Shown here in pieces: positions 42,866 to 53,240 of a DNA stretch of 64,000 bases; the stretch's first letter is position 1, and every line of letters starts with the position of its first letter. Both the position numbers and the translations under genes were made by a program. Below the pieces are notes generated by a model. It saw only the letters and a program-made list of their open reading frames with translations. It was not told where the DNA came from and searched no databases. The stretch comes from Pedobacter sp. SYP-B3415. GTDB taxonomy: Bacteria; Bacteroidota; Bacteroidia; Sphingobacteriales; Sphingobacteriaceae. The stretch is taken from assembly GCF_004138205.1 (NCBI RefSeq), contig NZ_RXNQ01000034.1:1-64000 (forward strand), written 5' to 3'.

Positions 42866-43132
42866 CTATGCGTGCTCGATTTCGTCGTTGTATTCTTCTT
42901 CTTCGCCGCGCAGTTTCGTTTTAATCGAACTGACCACTTTGTCTTTCAGGTTAGCAAGGCTGTTAATTTCATCTGCAGCCTTGTCTCTGATTGAATCGCC
43001 AAGATCTTTTAATGATTCGCTTAATTTGTCGCGGGTATCGCTTCCTTTATCAGGGGCGAAAAGAATTCCCAATGCGGCTCCGGCTGCCAGACCAGCCAAT
43101 AAGGCGACCAATACTTTTGAGTTATCGTTCAT
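42866..43132 (-). CDS. YtxH domain protein
   Basis: An 88-residue protein with an N-terminal glycine-rich hydrophobic helix ('VALLAGLAAGAALGILFAPDKG', residues 8-29) followed by an amphipathic helix rich in Asp and Lys. That is the YtxH pattern ('G...G.LFAP..G...R'). It heads the three-gene membrane operon; members are general-stress proteins of unclear mechanism. Confidence 0.85.
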   Translation of the reverse strand: MNDNSKVLVALLAGLAAGAALGILFAPDKGSDTRDKLSESLKDLGDSIRDKAADEINSLANLKDKVVSSIKTKLRGEEEEYNDEIEHA

Positions 43133-43203
43133 GGTTTTCTGTTTTTTTAGTGTTTACAAAGTTATTTTCCAGTTATAACTTGGTGCGTCATCAATGTTAA
43201 TTT

Positions 43204-44256
43204 TTATAACTGATTTTCGTCGCCAATTGTTTTAATCTTTTCAAGTCTGTCTGATGCCAGCGTACTTGTTTCGTAGATCCTGACCAGCAGGATAAAGTAT
43301 GACAAGAGCAGCGGTCCGAATACCAGCCCGAGAATGCCAAACAGCGGAATTCCAATAATTACACCGATCACTGTAATGATCGGGTGAATATTTCCTACAC
43401 GCTTCGCAATAATAAACCGCAGCACATTATCAATGTTGATTACAACAACAAAACCGAAGATCAGCATAGCCCAGGCCGCAAAGTTGTTGCCATTAGCCAT
43501 CTGTAACAGGGCCGCAGGAACGAAGATTACCGGCGGACCGAGCACCGGCACAAATGATATAAACGTGGTCACGACACCCCAGAAGAGCGGGTCTTTATAA
43601 CCCAGCACGTAAAAAGCAAGGCTGACCAAGGAACCCTGCACCAGCGCGATAAATCCCTGCCCCACCACGTTGGCATAGGTGGTGTTGCGCATCTCCTGCC
43701 CGAAGAGCAGCGCATTCTGTTCGCGCATGGGTGCATACTTTATTAAAGCGGCCTCGAAGCGTTCGCGCTCAATAAGCATGAAATAAAGCAGAAAGTACAT
43801 GATCAGCAACCCGAGAATGATATTGAAGGCTCCGGTAATCAGCGAAGGGAACAAGCCTGTAACCCAGGTGCCCGCTTTGCGCAGCCCGTCTTCAATAAAA
43901 TTCTGCACCGTCGAATTTACCGGTACCAGGTGTTTGACCTTATCAAGCACCTTCTTGAAGTAGCCAACATTGTTATTAAGCTCTGCAATTTTCTCAATAA
44001 CCATACTGCTCAATGCATAGAATGGCAGCACGATCACAACCACAGATATGAATATCATCAGGATAGCCGCGACACTGCGGTTCCAGCCGCGCTTTTCGGC
44101 GAGGTAGACGTAACCGGGTCGCAGGACCGTGTACATGACCAGCGTGGCCAGAATAGATCCGAAAATACCCTGCAGGGAGTATGCGATCAGCATACCCAAT
44201 GCAATGATGATAATCAGATTGATGTTATTGCGTTGCTTATAAGAAAAGAAAGACAT
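43204..44256 (-). CDS. AI-2E family transporter (PerM-like)
   Basis: A 350-residue membrane protein with seven to eight helices. The family features are the N-terminal pair ('LIIIIALGMLIAYSLQGIFGSIL'), a cytoplasmic/periplasmic middle region, 'VVTTFISFVPVLGPPVIFVPAALLQ' with the conserved Pro-rich motif, and 'PIITVIGVIIGIPLFGILGLVFGPLL'. Such permeases may export AI-2 or act as Na+/H+ antiporters; substrate unassigned. Confidence 0.9.
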   Translation of the reverse strand: MSFFSYKQRNNINLIIIIALGMLIAYSLQGIFGSILATLVMYTVLRPGYVYLAEKRGWNRSVAAILMIFISVVVIVLPFYALSSMVIEKIAELNNNVGYFKKVLDKVKHLVPVNSTVQNFIEDGLRKAGTWVTGLFPSLITGAFNIILGLLIMYFLLYFMLIERERFEAALIKYAPMREQNALLFGQEMRNTTYANVVGQGFIALVQGSLVSLAFYVLGYKDPLFWGVVTTFISFVPVLGPPVIFVPAALLQMANGNNFAAWAMLIFGFVVVINIDNVLRFIIAKRVGNIHPIITVIGVIIGIPLFGILGLVFGPLLLSYFILLVRIYETSTLASDRLEKIKTIGDENQL

Positions 44257-44307
44257 GGCGGTGCTGAACTGACTATGCTACAAACAATCGGCTGTAATTG
44301 TTTTAAG

Positions 44308-45720
44308 TTAGTCCTTGCGGCTTATTGCCTTCATTTTGTTATACAAGGTCTTGCGGTCAATATTCAATAGTTTTGCAGCCTTGGTTTTATTGAAGTTCAC
44401 TTCCTTAAGCAGTTTCAGAATGGTTTCATACTCCGCTTCAAGCGCGGCCGCTTTCAGATCCCGTGGTTTCTCCTCTGTACGTAAGGGCTGTTGTCCGCCG
44501 GTTTCTGCCGAAACATTTGAGTAGGTAGAAATTTCCAGCGGAAGCGCCTTAACCTGCACCTCATCGCCCTCTGTGAGCAGGGTTGCCCGCCTGATTACGT
44601 TTTTAAGTTCACGAACGTTGCCCGGCCATTTGTAGTTAAGAAAACATTCAATCACCTCGGGCGAAAAGCCTTTGATCTGGCGGTTTAGTTCCCGATTCGC
44701 CTCACCCAAAAAGTTTTCGGCAAACAGCAGGATGTCTTTTCCGCGGTCGTGAAGCGGCGGCAGGTGGATAGAAAATTCGTTGAACCGGTGATAAAGGTCT
44801 TCCCTGAACCGTCCTTTCTGTATGGCGTCCTGAAGATTCTCATTGGTGGCAACAATGAGCCGCACATCCAGATTGATCTCTTTTGTGCTGCCGATCCTTT
44901 TCACCTTTCGCTCCTGAACCGTACGCAGCAGAATAGCCTGCACCTCATAAGAGAGGTTGCCAACTTCGTCAAGGAACAAAGTACCGCCGTTAGCCATCTC
45001 GAAGTGCCCTATTTTTGTGTAGAGTGCGCCGGTAAAAGCGCCTTTTTCGTGACCAAAAAACTCGCTTCCTGCAAGCTCTTTTGTAAGTGAACCGCAATCC
45101 ATGGCCACAAAGGGCTTGTCTTTACGCGGACTGTTCAGGTGAATTGTCTTGGCTACAGACTCTTTTCCCGTGCCGCTATCGCCGGTCAGGATTACGCTGT
45201 AGCTTGTTGGTGCAACAAGCTTGATCTGCCGGGTCAGTTCTTTCGAGGCACCGCTTTGTCCCACAACGAATGCCTCATCCCGTATATAAGTAATTTCTGG
45301 TTTCTCCAGCTGTTTTACCTCGCTGGTGCTGGTTTTGCTTTTGGTGTCATTCAAAGCAATCTGTGTTTCAATTGCCTTGTTGACCGTATTCAGAATTTCA
45401 TCAGGATAAAGCGGCTTGGTGATATAGTCATAGGCGCCGAGTTTGATCAGCTCGACAGCCAGCTTGATATCTGAATAACCGGTAATGATGATGACACCGG
45501 TTTTTGGATACAGGTCCTTGATTTTGATCAGCATCTCCCGACCGTCAGTATCTTCGAGGCGGTAATCACATAAAACGAGGTCGTAATCACCTGAAGCCAG
45601 GTGTTCCATGGCTGCAGAGCCACTTAGTGCCGTGGTAACCTCATAAGAATTTCTGGACAGAAATTTAGACAACAGGACCCCGGTGTTAATTTCGTCGTCG
45701 ACGATCAGTATCTTCTTCAT
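44308..45720 (-). CDS. Sigma-54-dependent response regulator (NtrC family)
   Basis: A 470-residue regulator. Receiver domain (residues 1-120) with phospho-acceptor Asp in 'LVLCDYRLEDTDG'. AAA+ domain (about 150-385) with Walker A 'LTGDSGTGKES', the GAFTGA loop 'EKGAFTGALY' (contacts sigma-54) and Walker B 'GGTLFLDEVG'. C-terminal Fis-type helix-turn-helix ('LKEVNFNKTKAAKLLNIDRKTLYNKMK'). It switches on sigma-54 promoters after phosphorylation. A partner kinase is not adjacent. Confidence 0.96.
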   Translation of the reverse strand: MKKILIVDDEINTGVLLSKFLSRNSYEVTTALSGSAAMEHLASGDYDLVLCDYRLEDTDGREMLIKIKDLYPKTGVIIITGYSDIKLAVELIKLGAYDYITKPLYPDEILNTVNKAIETQIALNDTKSKTSTSEVKQLEKPEITYIRDEAFVVGQSGASKELTRQIKLVAPTSYSVILTGDSGTGKESVAKTIHLNSPRKDKPFVAMDCGSLTKELAGSEFFGHEKGAFTGALYTKIGHFEMANGGTLFLDEVGNLSYEVQAILLRTVQERKVKRIGSTKEINLDVRLIVATNENLQDAIQKGRFREDLYHRFNEFSIHLPPLHDRGKDILLFAENFLGEANRELNRQIKGFSPEVIECFLNYKWPGNVRELKNVIRRATLLTEGDEVQVKALPLEISTYSNVSAETGGQQPLRTEEKPRDLKAAALEAEYETILKLLKEVNFNKTKAAKLLNIDRKTLYNKMKAISRKD

Positions 45721-45831
45721 AACAGATAAGCCAGGTAGGCGTTCCCGTAAAGATACGTAAATCCCCAGATTCCGGGAATATTTTTCTACACTTCCAAATT
45801 CTGATGCAGCTTATGGGAAATAATTATCCCA

Positions 45832-46608
45832 TTATTCCCCCTTAAACTCCGGCTTACGTTTCTCCAGGAATGCCTTTGTGCCTTCTTTGAAATCGGCCGT
45901 CCCGAAACATGCACCAAAGCCTGCGATTTCCGTTTCGAAACCCTCCGGCGTGCCTGCTTTGTTCACAGCCTGTATGGCGGCCGAGATGGCGAGCGGGGCG
46001 CGGGAGGTGATTTTTGCCATAATCTCCCTTGCTTTGGCAAGCAAACCTTCCGCTTCAGTAACATGATTGATCAAACCCCACTGCAAAGCATCTTCAGCCG
46101 GAAGCATATCTGCGGTTGCGATCAGTTCAAATGCTTTTCCCTTGCTGATCAGGCTGCTAAGCCTTTGTGTGCCGCCGTAGCCCGGTATCAGACCTAAAGC
46201 GACTTCGGGAAGGCCAAGTTTAGCCTGTTTGCTTGCAATTCTGATATGGCAGGCCAGGGCCAATTCTAATCCGCCCCCGAGGGCAAACCCATTTATAGCC
46301 GCGAGAACCGGCTTGGGGCAGTGCTCTATCTTGTTAAACACGGTTTCCTGCCCGGTTCGGGCCAGCTCCTCACCTTCAGCAGCTGAATAGGAAGCAAATT
46401 CAGCAATATCTGCCCCGGCAACGAAGGCCTTCGGGCCGGCACCTGTGAGAATAATCCCGCGGACACCTTTGTCTTCTGCTGCAGCAGTGATGGCTGATGA
46501 AAGTTCAGCCAGGGTTTCCCGGTTAAGCGCATTTAGCTTCGCCTCACGGTTAATGGTGATGACCTGCACCAGGTTATCGGTCTCTATTAATAAATTCTGA
46601 TACGCCAT
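45832..46608 (-). CDS. Enoyl-CoA hydratase/isomerase family protein
   Basis: A 258-residue crotonase-family enzyme. Oxyanion-hole segments are 'AFVAGADIAEFAS' and 'GFALGGGLELALACHIRIAS'; the two catalytic Glu are in 'GGLELALAC' and 'LGLPEVALGLIPGYGGTQRL'. It hydrates enoyl-CoA in fatty acid or amino acid breakdown. I start at ATG 46608 (MAYQNL), 2 nt after the stop of the B12-binding protein. An upstream start at 46638 would overlap that gene by 28 bp. Confidence 0.93.
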   Translation of the reverse strand: MAYQNLLIETDNLVQVITINREAKLNALNRETLAELSSAITAAAEDKGVRGIILTGAGPKAFVAGADIAEFASYSAAEGEELARTGQETVFNKIEHCPKPVLAAINGFALGGGLELALACHIRIASKQAKLGLPEVALGLIPGYGGTQRLSSLISKGKAFELIATADMLPAEDALQWGLINHVTEAEGLLAKAREIMAKITSRAPLAISAAIQAVNKAGTPEGFETEIAGFGACFGTADFKEGTKAFLEKRKPEFKGE

Positions 46609-46610
46609 TG

Positions 46611-47030
46611 TTAAAAGTTTCTGTTTTCCTTCACCCAACCTGAAATGTAGTCGACAATGCTTGCCATACTCGTTCCCGGTGGAAAGAGTTCGCCGACACC
46701 AAGCTTCTTCAGCGCAAGCATGTCATTTTCCGGAATAATTCCACCCCCTGTTAACAGGACATCATCGAGTTTTTTCTGTTTCATGATTTCAATTACCCGC
46801 GGAAAAACGGTCATATGTGCCCCGGACAGGATCGAGATGCCGATCGCGTCTACATCTTCCTGCAGCGCGGTATTCACCACCATCTCTGGCGTCTGCCTGA
46901 GACCGGTATAGATCACCTCCATGCCGGCATCGCGTAACGAAGTAGCAATGACCTTTGCGCCGCGGTCATGCCCGTCAAGACCAACTTTTGCAACCAGAAC
47001 GCGGATGGGCCGCTTTAATTCGTTTTCCAT
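46611..47030 (-). CDS. Cobalamin-binding domain protein (methylmalonyl-CoA mutase C-terminal domain alone)
   Basis: A 139-residue stand-alone B12-binding domain. '[15 protein letters not shown]' carries the cobalt ligand His (DxHxxG, residues about 17-22), 'GISILSGAH' and '[14 protein letters not shown]' complete the nucleotide-loop pocket. It equals the C-terminal domain of the mutase large subunit, with no catalytic barrel in the window. It may be the small subunit of a two-part acyl-CoA mutase such as isobutyryl- or ethylmalonyl-type, with the large subunit elsewhere. It lies directly upstream of the enoyl-CoA hydratase. Confidence 0.92.
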   Translation of the reverse strand: MENELKRPIRVLVAKVGLDGHDRGAKVIATSLRDAGMEVIYTGLRQTPEMVVNTALQEDVDAIGISILSGAHMTVFPRVIEIMKQKKLDDVLLTGGGIIPENDMLALKKLGVGELFPPGTSMASIVDYISGWVKENRNF

Positions 47031-47108
47031 GTGCTCTCTGAAAGATAAAGTAAATGTAGAAATTTTAGCTACTTATTTATTAATGCGCTCAAAAACACCT
47101 AATGTTCG

Positions 47109-47116
47109 TAACTTTG
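47109..47116 (+). promoter_or_regulatory. -7 promoter box of glnS (TAACTTTG)
   Basis: Exact TAnnTTTG match 21 nt before the ATG at 47138; the box lies inside an in-frame extension starting at 47102 and argues for the later start. Confidence 0.55.
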
Positions 47117-47137
47117 CATTCTTATACAGAACACTTT

Positions 47138-48790
<1,653 letters not shown>

Positions 48791-48800
48791 CATTTAATGA

Positions 48801-48840
48801 AAAAAAAAAACGGGTAACTTTTGGAAAGTTACCCGTTTTT
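48801..48840. terminator. Bidirectional rho-independent terminator (glnS / amidase) sharing a palindrome core
   Basis: CGGGTAACTTT-tgg-AAAGTTACCCG is a perfect 11-bp stem preceded by an A-run and followed by T5, between convergent genes. The inner GGTAACTTT-N3-AAAGTTACC matches the palindrome at 3958-3990. Confidence 0.85.
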
Positions 48841-48843
48841 GTA

Positions 48844-49674
48844 TTACATGTATTTTTCATACACGTTATAAAGGATCAGTTTATCGAGCGGTGAAAAAGC
48901 CGGCGACAGGTCCTTTTGTATGAAATGCCTCTTAAAGGCTACAATGGCAGCCGGAAGATCTTTTGTATCATAACCCATCAGCTTCAGGGCAATCTCTGGT
49001 TTGAAATCTGCAGGCGGATTTTTCAGTACTTTATCATACCAGAAACCAAAGCCCCGGTACGCCAGTTTTTGCCAGGGGAAATTGGCCGGATCAGGTTTAC
49101 GTTTCGGCGCAAGGTCGGCGTGACCGATAAAATTAGCCTGGGGAATGTTATACCGCTTCTTCAGGGTTCCCAGCAACTGAATGAGCGCATTAACCTGCGC
49201 ATCGGGCCAGGGTTCCCTCCCATTGTTGTCCAGTTCAATGCCGATCGAACTTGAATTCAGATCGGTGTTGTTGCCCCATTTCCCGATACCCGCATGGTTG
49301 GCGCGCAGGTAATCATTAACCATTTGCACAATCTTGCCATCGCGGCTAACTACATAGTGTGCGCTGACCGCAGCCCGCGTTGAATGAAAGGTTTTGATGG
49401 TCTGCTCCAGAGAGTCCTGCGCGGTATGATGAATAACGACATAATTAGGCTTGCGGATACCAAAGTTAACTGAACCAACCCACCACTGCTGATCGGCATT
49501 GAAATTCTCGATTGCCTGCCCCTGAGGAGGTGTGGCACGTATCGTCTTTGCAAACTCTTTTGCTTTTTGCCTGTATACTTTTTCGGTGGCGGCATACTTG
49601 CCTGCTCCACAGCCTGAAAGCCCAAGCAGTGCAATCACCGAAAAAAGGCCGGCCCGGTATCCCTTAAACATCAT
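48844..49674 (-). CDS. N-acetylmuramoyl-L-alanine amidase lipoprotein (Amidase_2/AmpD family)
   Basis: A 276-residue lipoprotein with lipobox 'LGLSGC' (Cys22). The zinc amidase domain covers about residues 70-215: 'YVVIHHTAQDSLEQTI' (His ligand), 'VSAHYVVSRDGKIVQMV', 'SIGIELDNNGREPW', 'FIGHADLAPKRKPDP' (His and Asp). It cleaves the muramoyl-Ala bond in peptidoglycan turnover from the outer-membrane side. No dependent partner gene is adjacent. Confidence 0.94.
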   Translation of the reverse strand: MMFKGYRAGLFSVIALLGLSGCGAGKYAATEKVYRQKAKEFAKTIRATPPQGQAIENFNADQQWWVGSVNFGIRKPNYVVIHHTAQDSLEQTIKTFHSTRAAVSAHYVVSRDGKIVQMVNDYLRANHAGIGKWGNNTDLNSSSIGIELDNNGREPWPDAQVNALIQLLGTLKKRYNIPQANFIGHADLAPKRKPDPANFPWQKLAYRGFGFWYDKVLKNPPADFKPEIALKLMGYDTKDLPAAIVAFKRHFIQKDLSPAFSPLDKLILYNVYEKYM

Positions 49675-49788
49675 GTTTTTTATTTGTGTATGAAAATACG
49701 AATATCCATAAAAAGCCCCTGCTATTTGTCAACTTTATGCGTTAGACCGATTTTTTCCTATTTTCGTTGCCAAATTCAAATCAGGGTT

Positions 49789-51462
49789 ATGGCTTTTTCC
49801 TTCAGAACTATCGGCATCCTTCTCAGTTCGGCTGCAGCAATCGGCTTGAGTGCCTGTAACGGTACCGAGCAATCGCGACAAGGCAGTACGGCAAAAGTAG
49901 CCGACAGCCTTCAGGAATATGTGTCACAGCGTTTGCCGATTTATGAGCGCGTAAGGCTCAGCACAGACCTGAACCAGCTCAGTGTTACTGAGCGTAAAAT
50001 GCTGCCGTTCCTTATTCAGGCGGCAGAAATTATGGATGAGCTGTTCTGGAAACAAACCTATCCTGCACGCGACAGCCTTCTTGCTGTTGTGAAAGATGAA
50101 AAAACACGCGAGTTTATACAGATCAATTATGGCCCCTGGGACCGCCTGAACGGCGATAAACCTTTTGTAGCGGGTGTCGGTGCGAAACCTGACGGCGCGG
50201 GTTTTTACCCGGCAGGGATTACCAGAGAGGAAATCGAAAAGTCAGAACTGCCCGGCAAGCTCGATCCTTATTCAATCCTTAGGCGTGATAGCGCGGGTGT
50301 ATTGGCATCCGTACCCTATCATATTGCTTTTGCCGCTGAGCTTCAAAAAGCGTCAAACTTACTTAAACAGGCAGCCCTGCTTGCTGAAGACCCGGGATTA
50401 AAAAAATACCTGAACCTGCGGGCCGATGCTCTGGTTACGGACAAATTCACAGCCAGCGATTATGCCTGGCTTGATATGAAAAACAATGGGCTGGATATCA
50501 TTATTGGTCCGATAGAAAATTATGAGGACAAACTGTTTAATGCCAGAACTTCGTATGAGGCCTATGTGCTTGTAAAAGACCGTGAGTGGAGCAAGCGTCT
50601 TGCTAAGTATGTTACCTTGCTGCCTGAACTGCAAAAAGGCCTTCCTGTAGCTGCAAAATATAAAGCAGAAAAGCCTGGTACAGACTCTGAGCTGAATGCT
50701 TATGATGTAGTGTTTTATGCGGGTGATTGTAATTCGGGTTCAAAAACGATCGCCGTGAACCTGCCAAATGACGAGATTATACAGCAGAAAAAAGGTACCC
50801 GGCGGTCTCAATTAAAGAACGCCATGAAAGCCAAGTTCGACAAGATCCTGGTGCCTATTGCGCAGGAATTGATTGACAAAGACCAGATCGGCCTGATCAA
50901 CTTTGATGCATTCTTTTCAAATGTAATGTTTCATGAGGTTGCGCACGGCCTCGGTATCAAACAAACCGTTAATGGCAAAGGCACTGTACGCAGCGCCCTT
51001 CAGGAGCAGGCATCGTGGCTGGAAGAGGGAAAGGCAGATATCCTGGGTCTGTATATGGTTACAGCACTGGTAAAAAAAGGCGAGCTGAGCGGCGATCTCA
51101 AATCCTTCTATACAACCTTTATGGCCGGCATTCTGCGCTCAGTGCGTTTTGGTGCTGCAAGTGCACATGGTAAGGCAAACATGCAATGCTTCAACTTCTT
51201 CAAAAAGGAAGGCGCATTTCAGCGCTCAGCAAACGGCACATACAGGGTCGACTTCGAGAAGTTCGGACTGGCTATGGACAAACTCAGCGGTGTGATTCTG
51301 ACCCTGCAAGGCAATGGGGACCGCACAGCAGTTGAGAAGCTTCAGCGCGAAATGGCTGTAATTCCCGCAGATCTGCAAGCCGATCTTGACAGGCTTAGCC
51401 GCAAAGGTATTCCTGTTGATGTGGTGTTTGATCAGGGTGCCGATATTCTTGGCATGAAATAG
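49789..51462 (+). CDS. Dipeptidyl-peptidase III-like (M49-type) zinc lipoprotein
   Basis: A 557-residue lipoprotein (lipobox 'GLSAC', Cys23). The zinc site is 'MFHEVAHGLGI' (His382, Glu383, His386) with a distal 'WLEEGKADILGLYMV' (Glu412/413). It follows the M49 arrangement of HE...H followed by EE-x3-(A)-(D/E), but has HExxH where classic DPP III has HExxGH. Long helical flanks also fit M49. Starts are set by the lipoprotein signal; the box TATTTTCG (about 49759) is upstream. It probably acts in the periplasm on peptides; specificity unknown. Confidence 0.8.
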   Translation: MAFSFRTIGILLSSAAAIGLSACNGTEQSRQGSTAKVADSLQEYVSQRLPIYERVRLSTDLNQLSVTERKMLPFLIQAAEIMDELFWKQTYPARDSLLAVVKDEKTREFIQINYGPWDRLNGDKPFVAGVGAKPDGAGFYPAGITREEIEKSELPGKLDPYSILRRDSAGVLASVPYHIAFAAELQKASNLLKQAALLAEDPGLKKYLNLRADALVTDKFTASDYAWLDMKNNGLDIIIGPIENYEDKLFNARTSYEAYVLVKDREWSKRLAKYVTLLPELQKGLPVAAKYKAEKPGTDSELNAYDVVFYAGDCNSGSKTIAVNLPNDEIIQQKKGTRRSQLKNAMKAKFDKILVPIAQELIDKDQIGLINFDAFFSNVMFHEVAHGLGIKQTVNGKGTVRSALQEQASWLEEGKADILGLYMVTALVKKGELSGDLKSFYTTFMAGILRSVRFGAASAHGKANMQCFNFFKKEGAFQRSANGTYRVDFEKFGLAMDKLSGVILTLQGNGDRTAVEKLQREMAVIPADLQADLDRLSRKGIPVDVVFDQGADILGMK

Positions 51463-51464
51463 AT

Positions 51465-52052
51465 TTAATCTTCCGGATTAAGCCCGTTGATAAACGCTGC
51501 CATTTCGGCCGGGCTAAGCTGTGCATCGATATCTACACGCTCGGCGCCCTGTGCGGGCATGTATGGAACCTGGGCTGTATCCGGACGCTGCACAACAGCG
51601 ATGCCCCCATGTTCTTTTGTTACCTGCAAGCCTTCTACTCCGTCGGCATTTGATCCTGAAAGTAACACACATACCAGCTTGTCGCGGTAAACCTCTGCAG
51701 CCGTCTGGAAGGAAACATCGATTGAAGGCCGTGAGTAATTTACTTTTTCTGAATAATCAAGGGACAGCGTACGCGTTTGTTCAACAAGGAGGTGATAGTC
51801 TGCCGGGGCAACGTAGACCCAGCCGTTTTGCAGCGGTTCTTTTTCTTCTGCTTCTTTAACCTTGAGTGAAGTGCGGGAAGCCAGCAGGTCACTTAGCAGT
51901 GAGTCTGTTCCTCTTTTGCGGTGCACAATGATTACAATCGGGAAAGAAATATCCGTTTTCAGGTCAGGAAAAACCTTGAGCAGCACATCCAGGCTGCCTG
52001 CCGAGCCCCCTATAAATAATGCCTCACATCTCATGACGATCGTTTCCTCCAT
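51465..52052 (-). CDS. CheB-type methylesterase domain protein (stand-alone)
   Basis: A 195-residue protein consisting only of the CheB catalytic domain, without the N-terminal receiver. The triad lies in 'IGGSAGSLDVL' (Ser), 'IVIVHRKRGTDSL' (His) and 'LLSGSNADGVEG' (Asp). CheB removes methyl groups from glutamates of its target proteins. Its start lies inside the cheR gene (22-bp overlap), so translation is coupled. It ends the five-gene operon; it ends 2 nt from the convergent peptidase gene. Confidence 0.93.
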   Translation of the reverse strand: MEETIVMRCEALFIGGSAGSLDVLLKVFPDLKTDISFPIVIIVHRKRGTDSLLSDLLASRTSLKVKEAEEKEPLQNGWVYVAPADYHLLVEQTRTLSLDYSEKVNYSRPSIDVSFQTAAEVYRDKLVCVLLSGSNADGVEGLQVTKEHGGIAVVQRPDTAQVPYMPAQGAERVDIDAQLSPAEMAAFINGLNPED

Positions 52053-52855
52053 ATCTTCTCGCCGGGTATACGTTTGTACGTTTTGGCAATACTGGTAAAA
52101 TCTATCGTTTCCTTAGAGCCCAGGGCAAGATAACCAAGATTTTCAAGGCTGCTGTCAAAAAGCTCCAGCACCTTCCCCTGCAGATTACGTTCAAAGTAGA
52201 TCAGTACGTTCCTGCACAGAATTAGCTGGAATTCATTGAAAGAGTGGTCTGAAACAAGGTTATGCGTAGAAAAAATAATTTTCGAACGAAAATGATCGTC
52301 GAATTTAGCGTTATTGTAGTTAGCGGTGTAATAAGAGGAAAAGTCATTTTTGCCGCCGCTTCCGATATAATTTTCTGAATATTGCTTCATATAAGCCAAC
52401 GGAAAGGTGCCACGACTTGCCCGCTCAAGCACGGCCGGGTTAAGATCGGTCGCATAGATCAGCGTCTTGTGAAGCATGTTGTGCTCATGCAGAAGAATAG
52501 CCATCGAGTAGGCTTCCTCGCCGGTGGAGCAGCCGGCCAGCCAGATACGAATTACGGGATATGTATTCAGGTTAGGCAAAACTTCCCTGCGCAGTGCACT
52601 GTAAAAGCCGGGATCGCGAAACATCTCTGTCACGTTGACCGTAATCTGTTCTACAAACCGCTTAAAATAGATCGGATCAGTCTGCAGCTGATACCTGAAC
52701 TCAGCAAAACTTACAAACTTATCAAGACCGAACAGCCTGTTTACCCGACGCTTCAGCGACGCCCGGGTGTAATCGGTAAAGTCATACCCATACCACTCCA
52801 GCAAATCTGAAAGCAGGAACTCAAGTTGTTCATCTGTGATGGATGGGCTGGTCAA
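52031..52855 (-). CDS. CheR-type protein-glutamate O-methyltransferase
   Basis: A 274-residue CheR methyltransferase: N-terminal helical domain ('YDFTDYTRASLKRRVNRLF'), then the SAM domain with 'VTEMFRDPGFYSALR', 'IWLAGCSTGEEAYSMAILL' (SAM site), 'IYATDLNPAVLERA', 'LILCRNVLIYFER'. No TPR or pentapeptide-binding extension. It sits between the small response regulator (1 nt gap) and cheB. With no chemoreceptor gene nearby, its substrate is unclear. Confidence 0.95.
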   Translation of the reverse strand: MTSPSITDEQLEFLLSDLLEWYGYDFTDYTRASLKRRVNRLFGLDKFVSFAEFRYQLQTDPIYFKRFVEQITVNVTEMFRDPGFYSALRREVLPNLNTYPVIRIWLAGCSTGEEAYSMAILLHEHNMLHKTLIYATDLNPAVLERASRGTFPLAYMKQYSENYIGSGGKNDFSSYYTANYNNAKFDDHFRSKIIFSTHNLVSDHSFNEFQLILCRNVLIYFERNLQGKVLELFDSSLENLGYLALGSKETIDFTSIAKTYKRIPGEKIWRKRSS

Positions 52856-52856
52856 T

Positions 52857-53225
52857 TTAAATGGCGTATTGTTCTAAAAGTTTTATCAATTCCTCAACGT
52901 TGATTGGTTTAGAGATGTACCCGTCGGCACCGGCGTCAAGACATCGTTCCCGGTCGCCAACCATGGCCTGCGCAGTTACCGCGATAACCGGAACTGAAGC
53001 GGTGACCGCGTTCGCCCTGATTTTCGACAAGGCTTCGTAACCATCCATTTCAGGCATCATCATATCAAGCAGCACCACGGCGATATCACCGTTTTCGAGC
53101 AGAGCCAGCCCCTCGGCAGCGCCAAGTGCTGATACACAGCTATAACCTTTTGCCTTTAGAACCGCTTTTAGTGCAAAAATGTTTCTGCTGTCGTCGTCTA
53201 TGATCAGAATTTTTTTGTTTTCCAT
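52857..53225 (-). CDS. Single-domain response regulator
   Basis: A 122-residue receiver domain alone: acidic pair in 'ILIIDDDSRNIFAL', phospho-acceptor Asp in 'VVLLDMMMPEMDGYE', Thr/Ala in 'VIAVTAQAM' and Lys in 'YISKPINVEEL'. It probably carries phosphate between the hybrid kinase and a final target. It lies 15 nt after the hybrid kinase gene and just before cheR. Confidence 0.95.
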   Translation of the reverse strand: MENKKILIIDDDSRNIFALKAVLKAKGYSCVSALGAAEGLALLENGDIAVVLLDMMMPEMDGYEALSKIRANAVTASVPVIAVTAQAMVGDRERCLDAGADGYISKPINVEELIKLLEQYAI

Positions 53226-53240
53226 GTGTACAGGTTTTTA

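Noticed and set aside
45813..45832. Inverted repeat ATGGGA-AATAATTA-TCCCAT upstream of the NtrC gene end
   Set aside because: Short AT-rich dyad without a T-tract or a sigma-54 motif; could be chance, so not listed as a terminator or operator.
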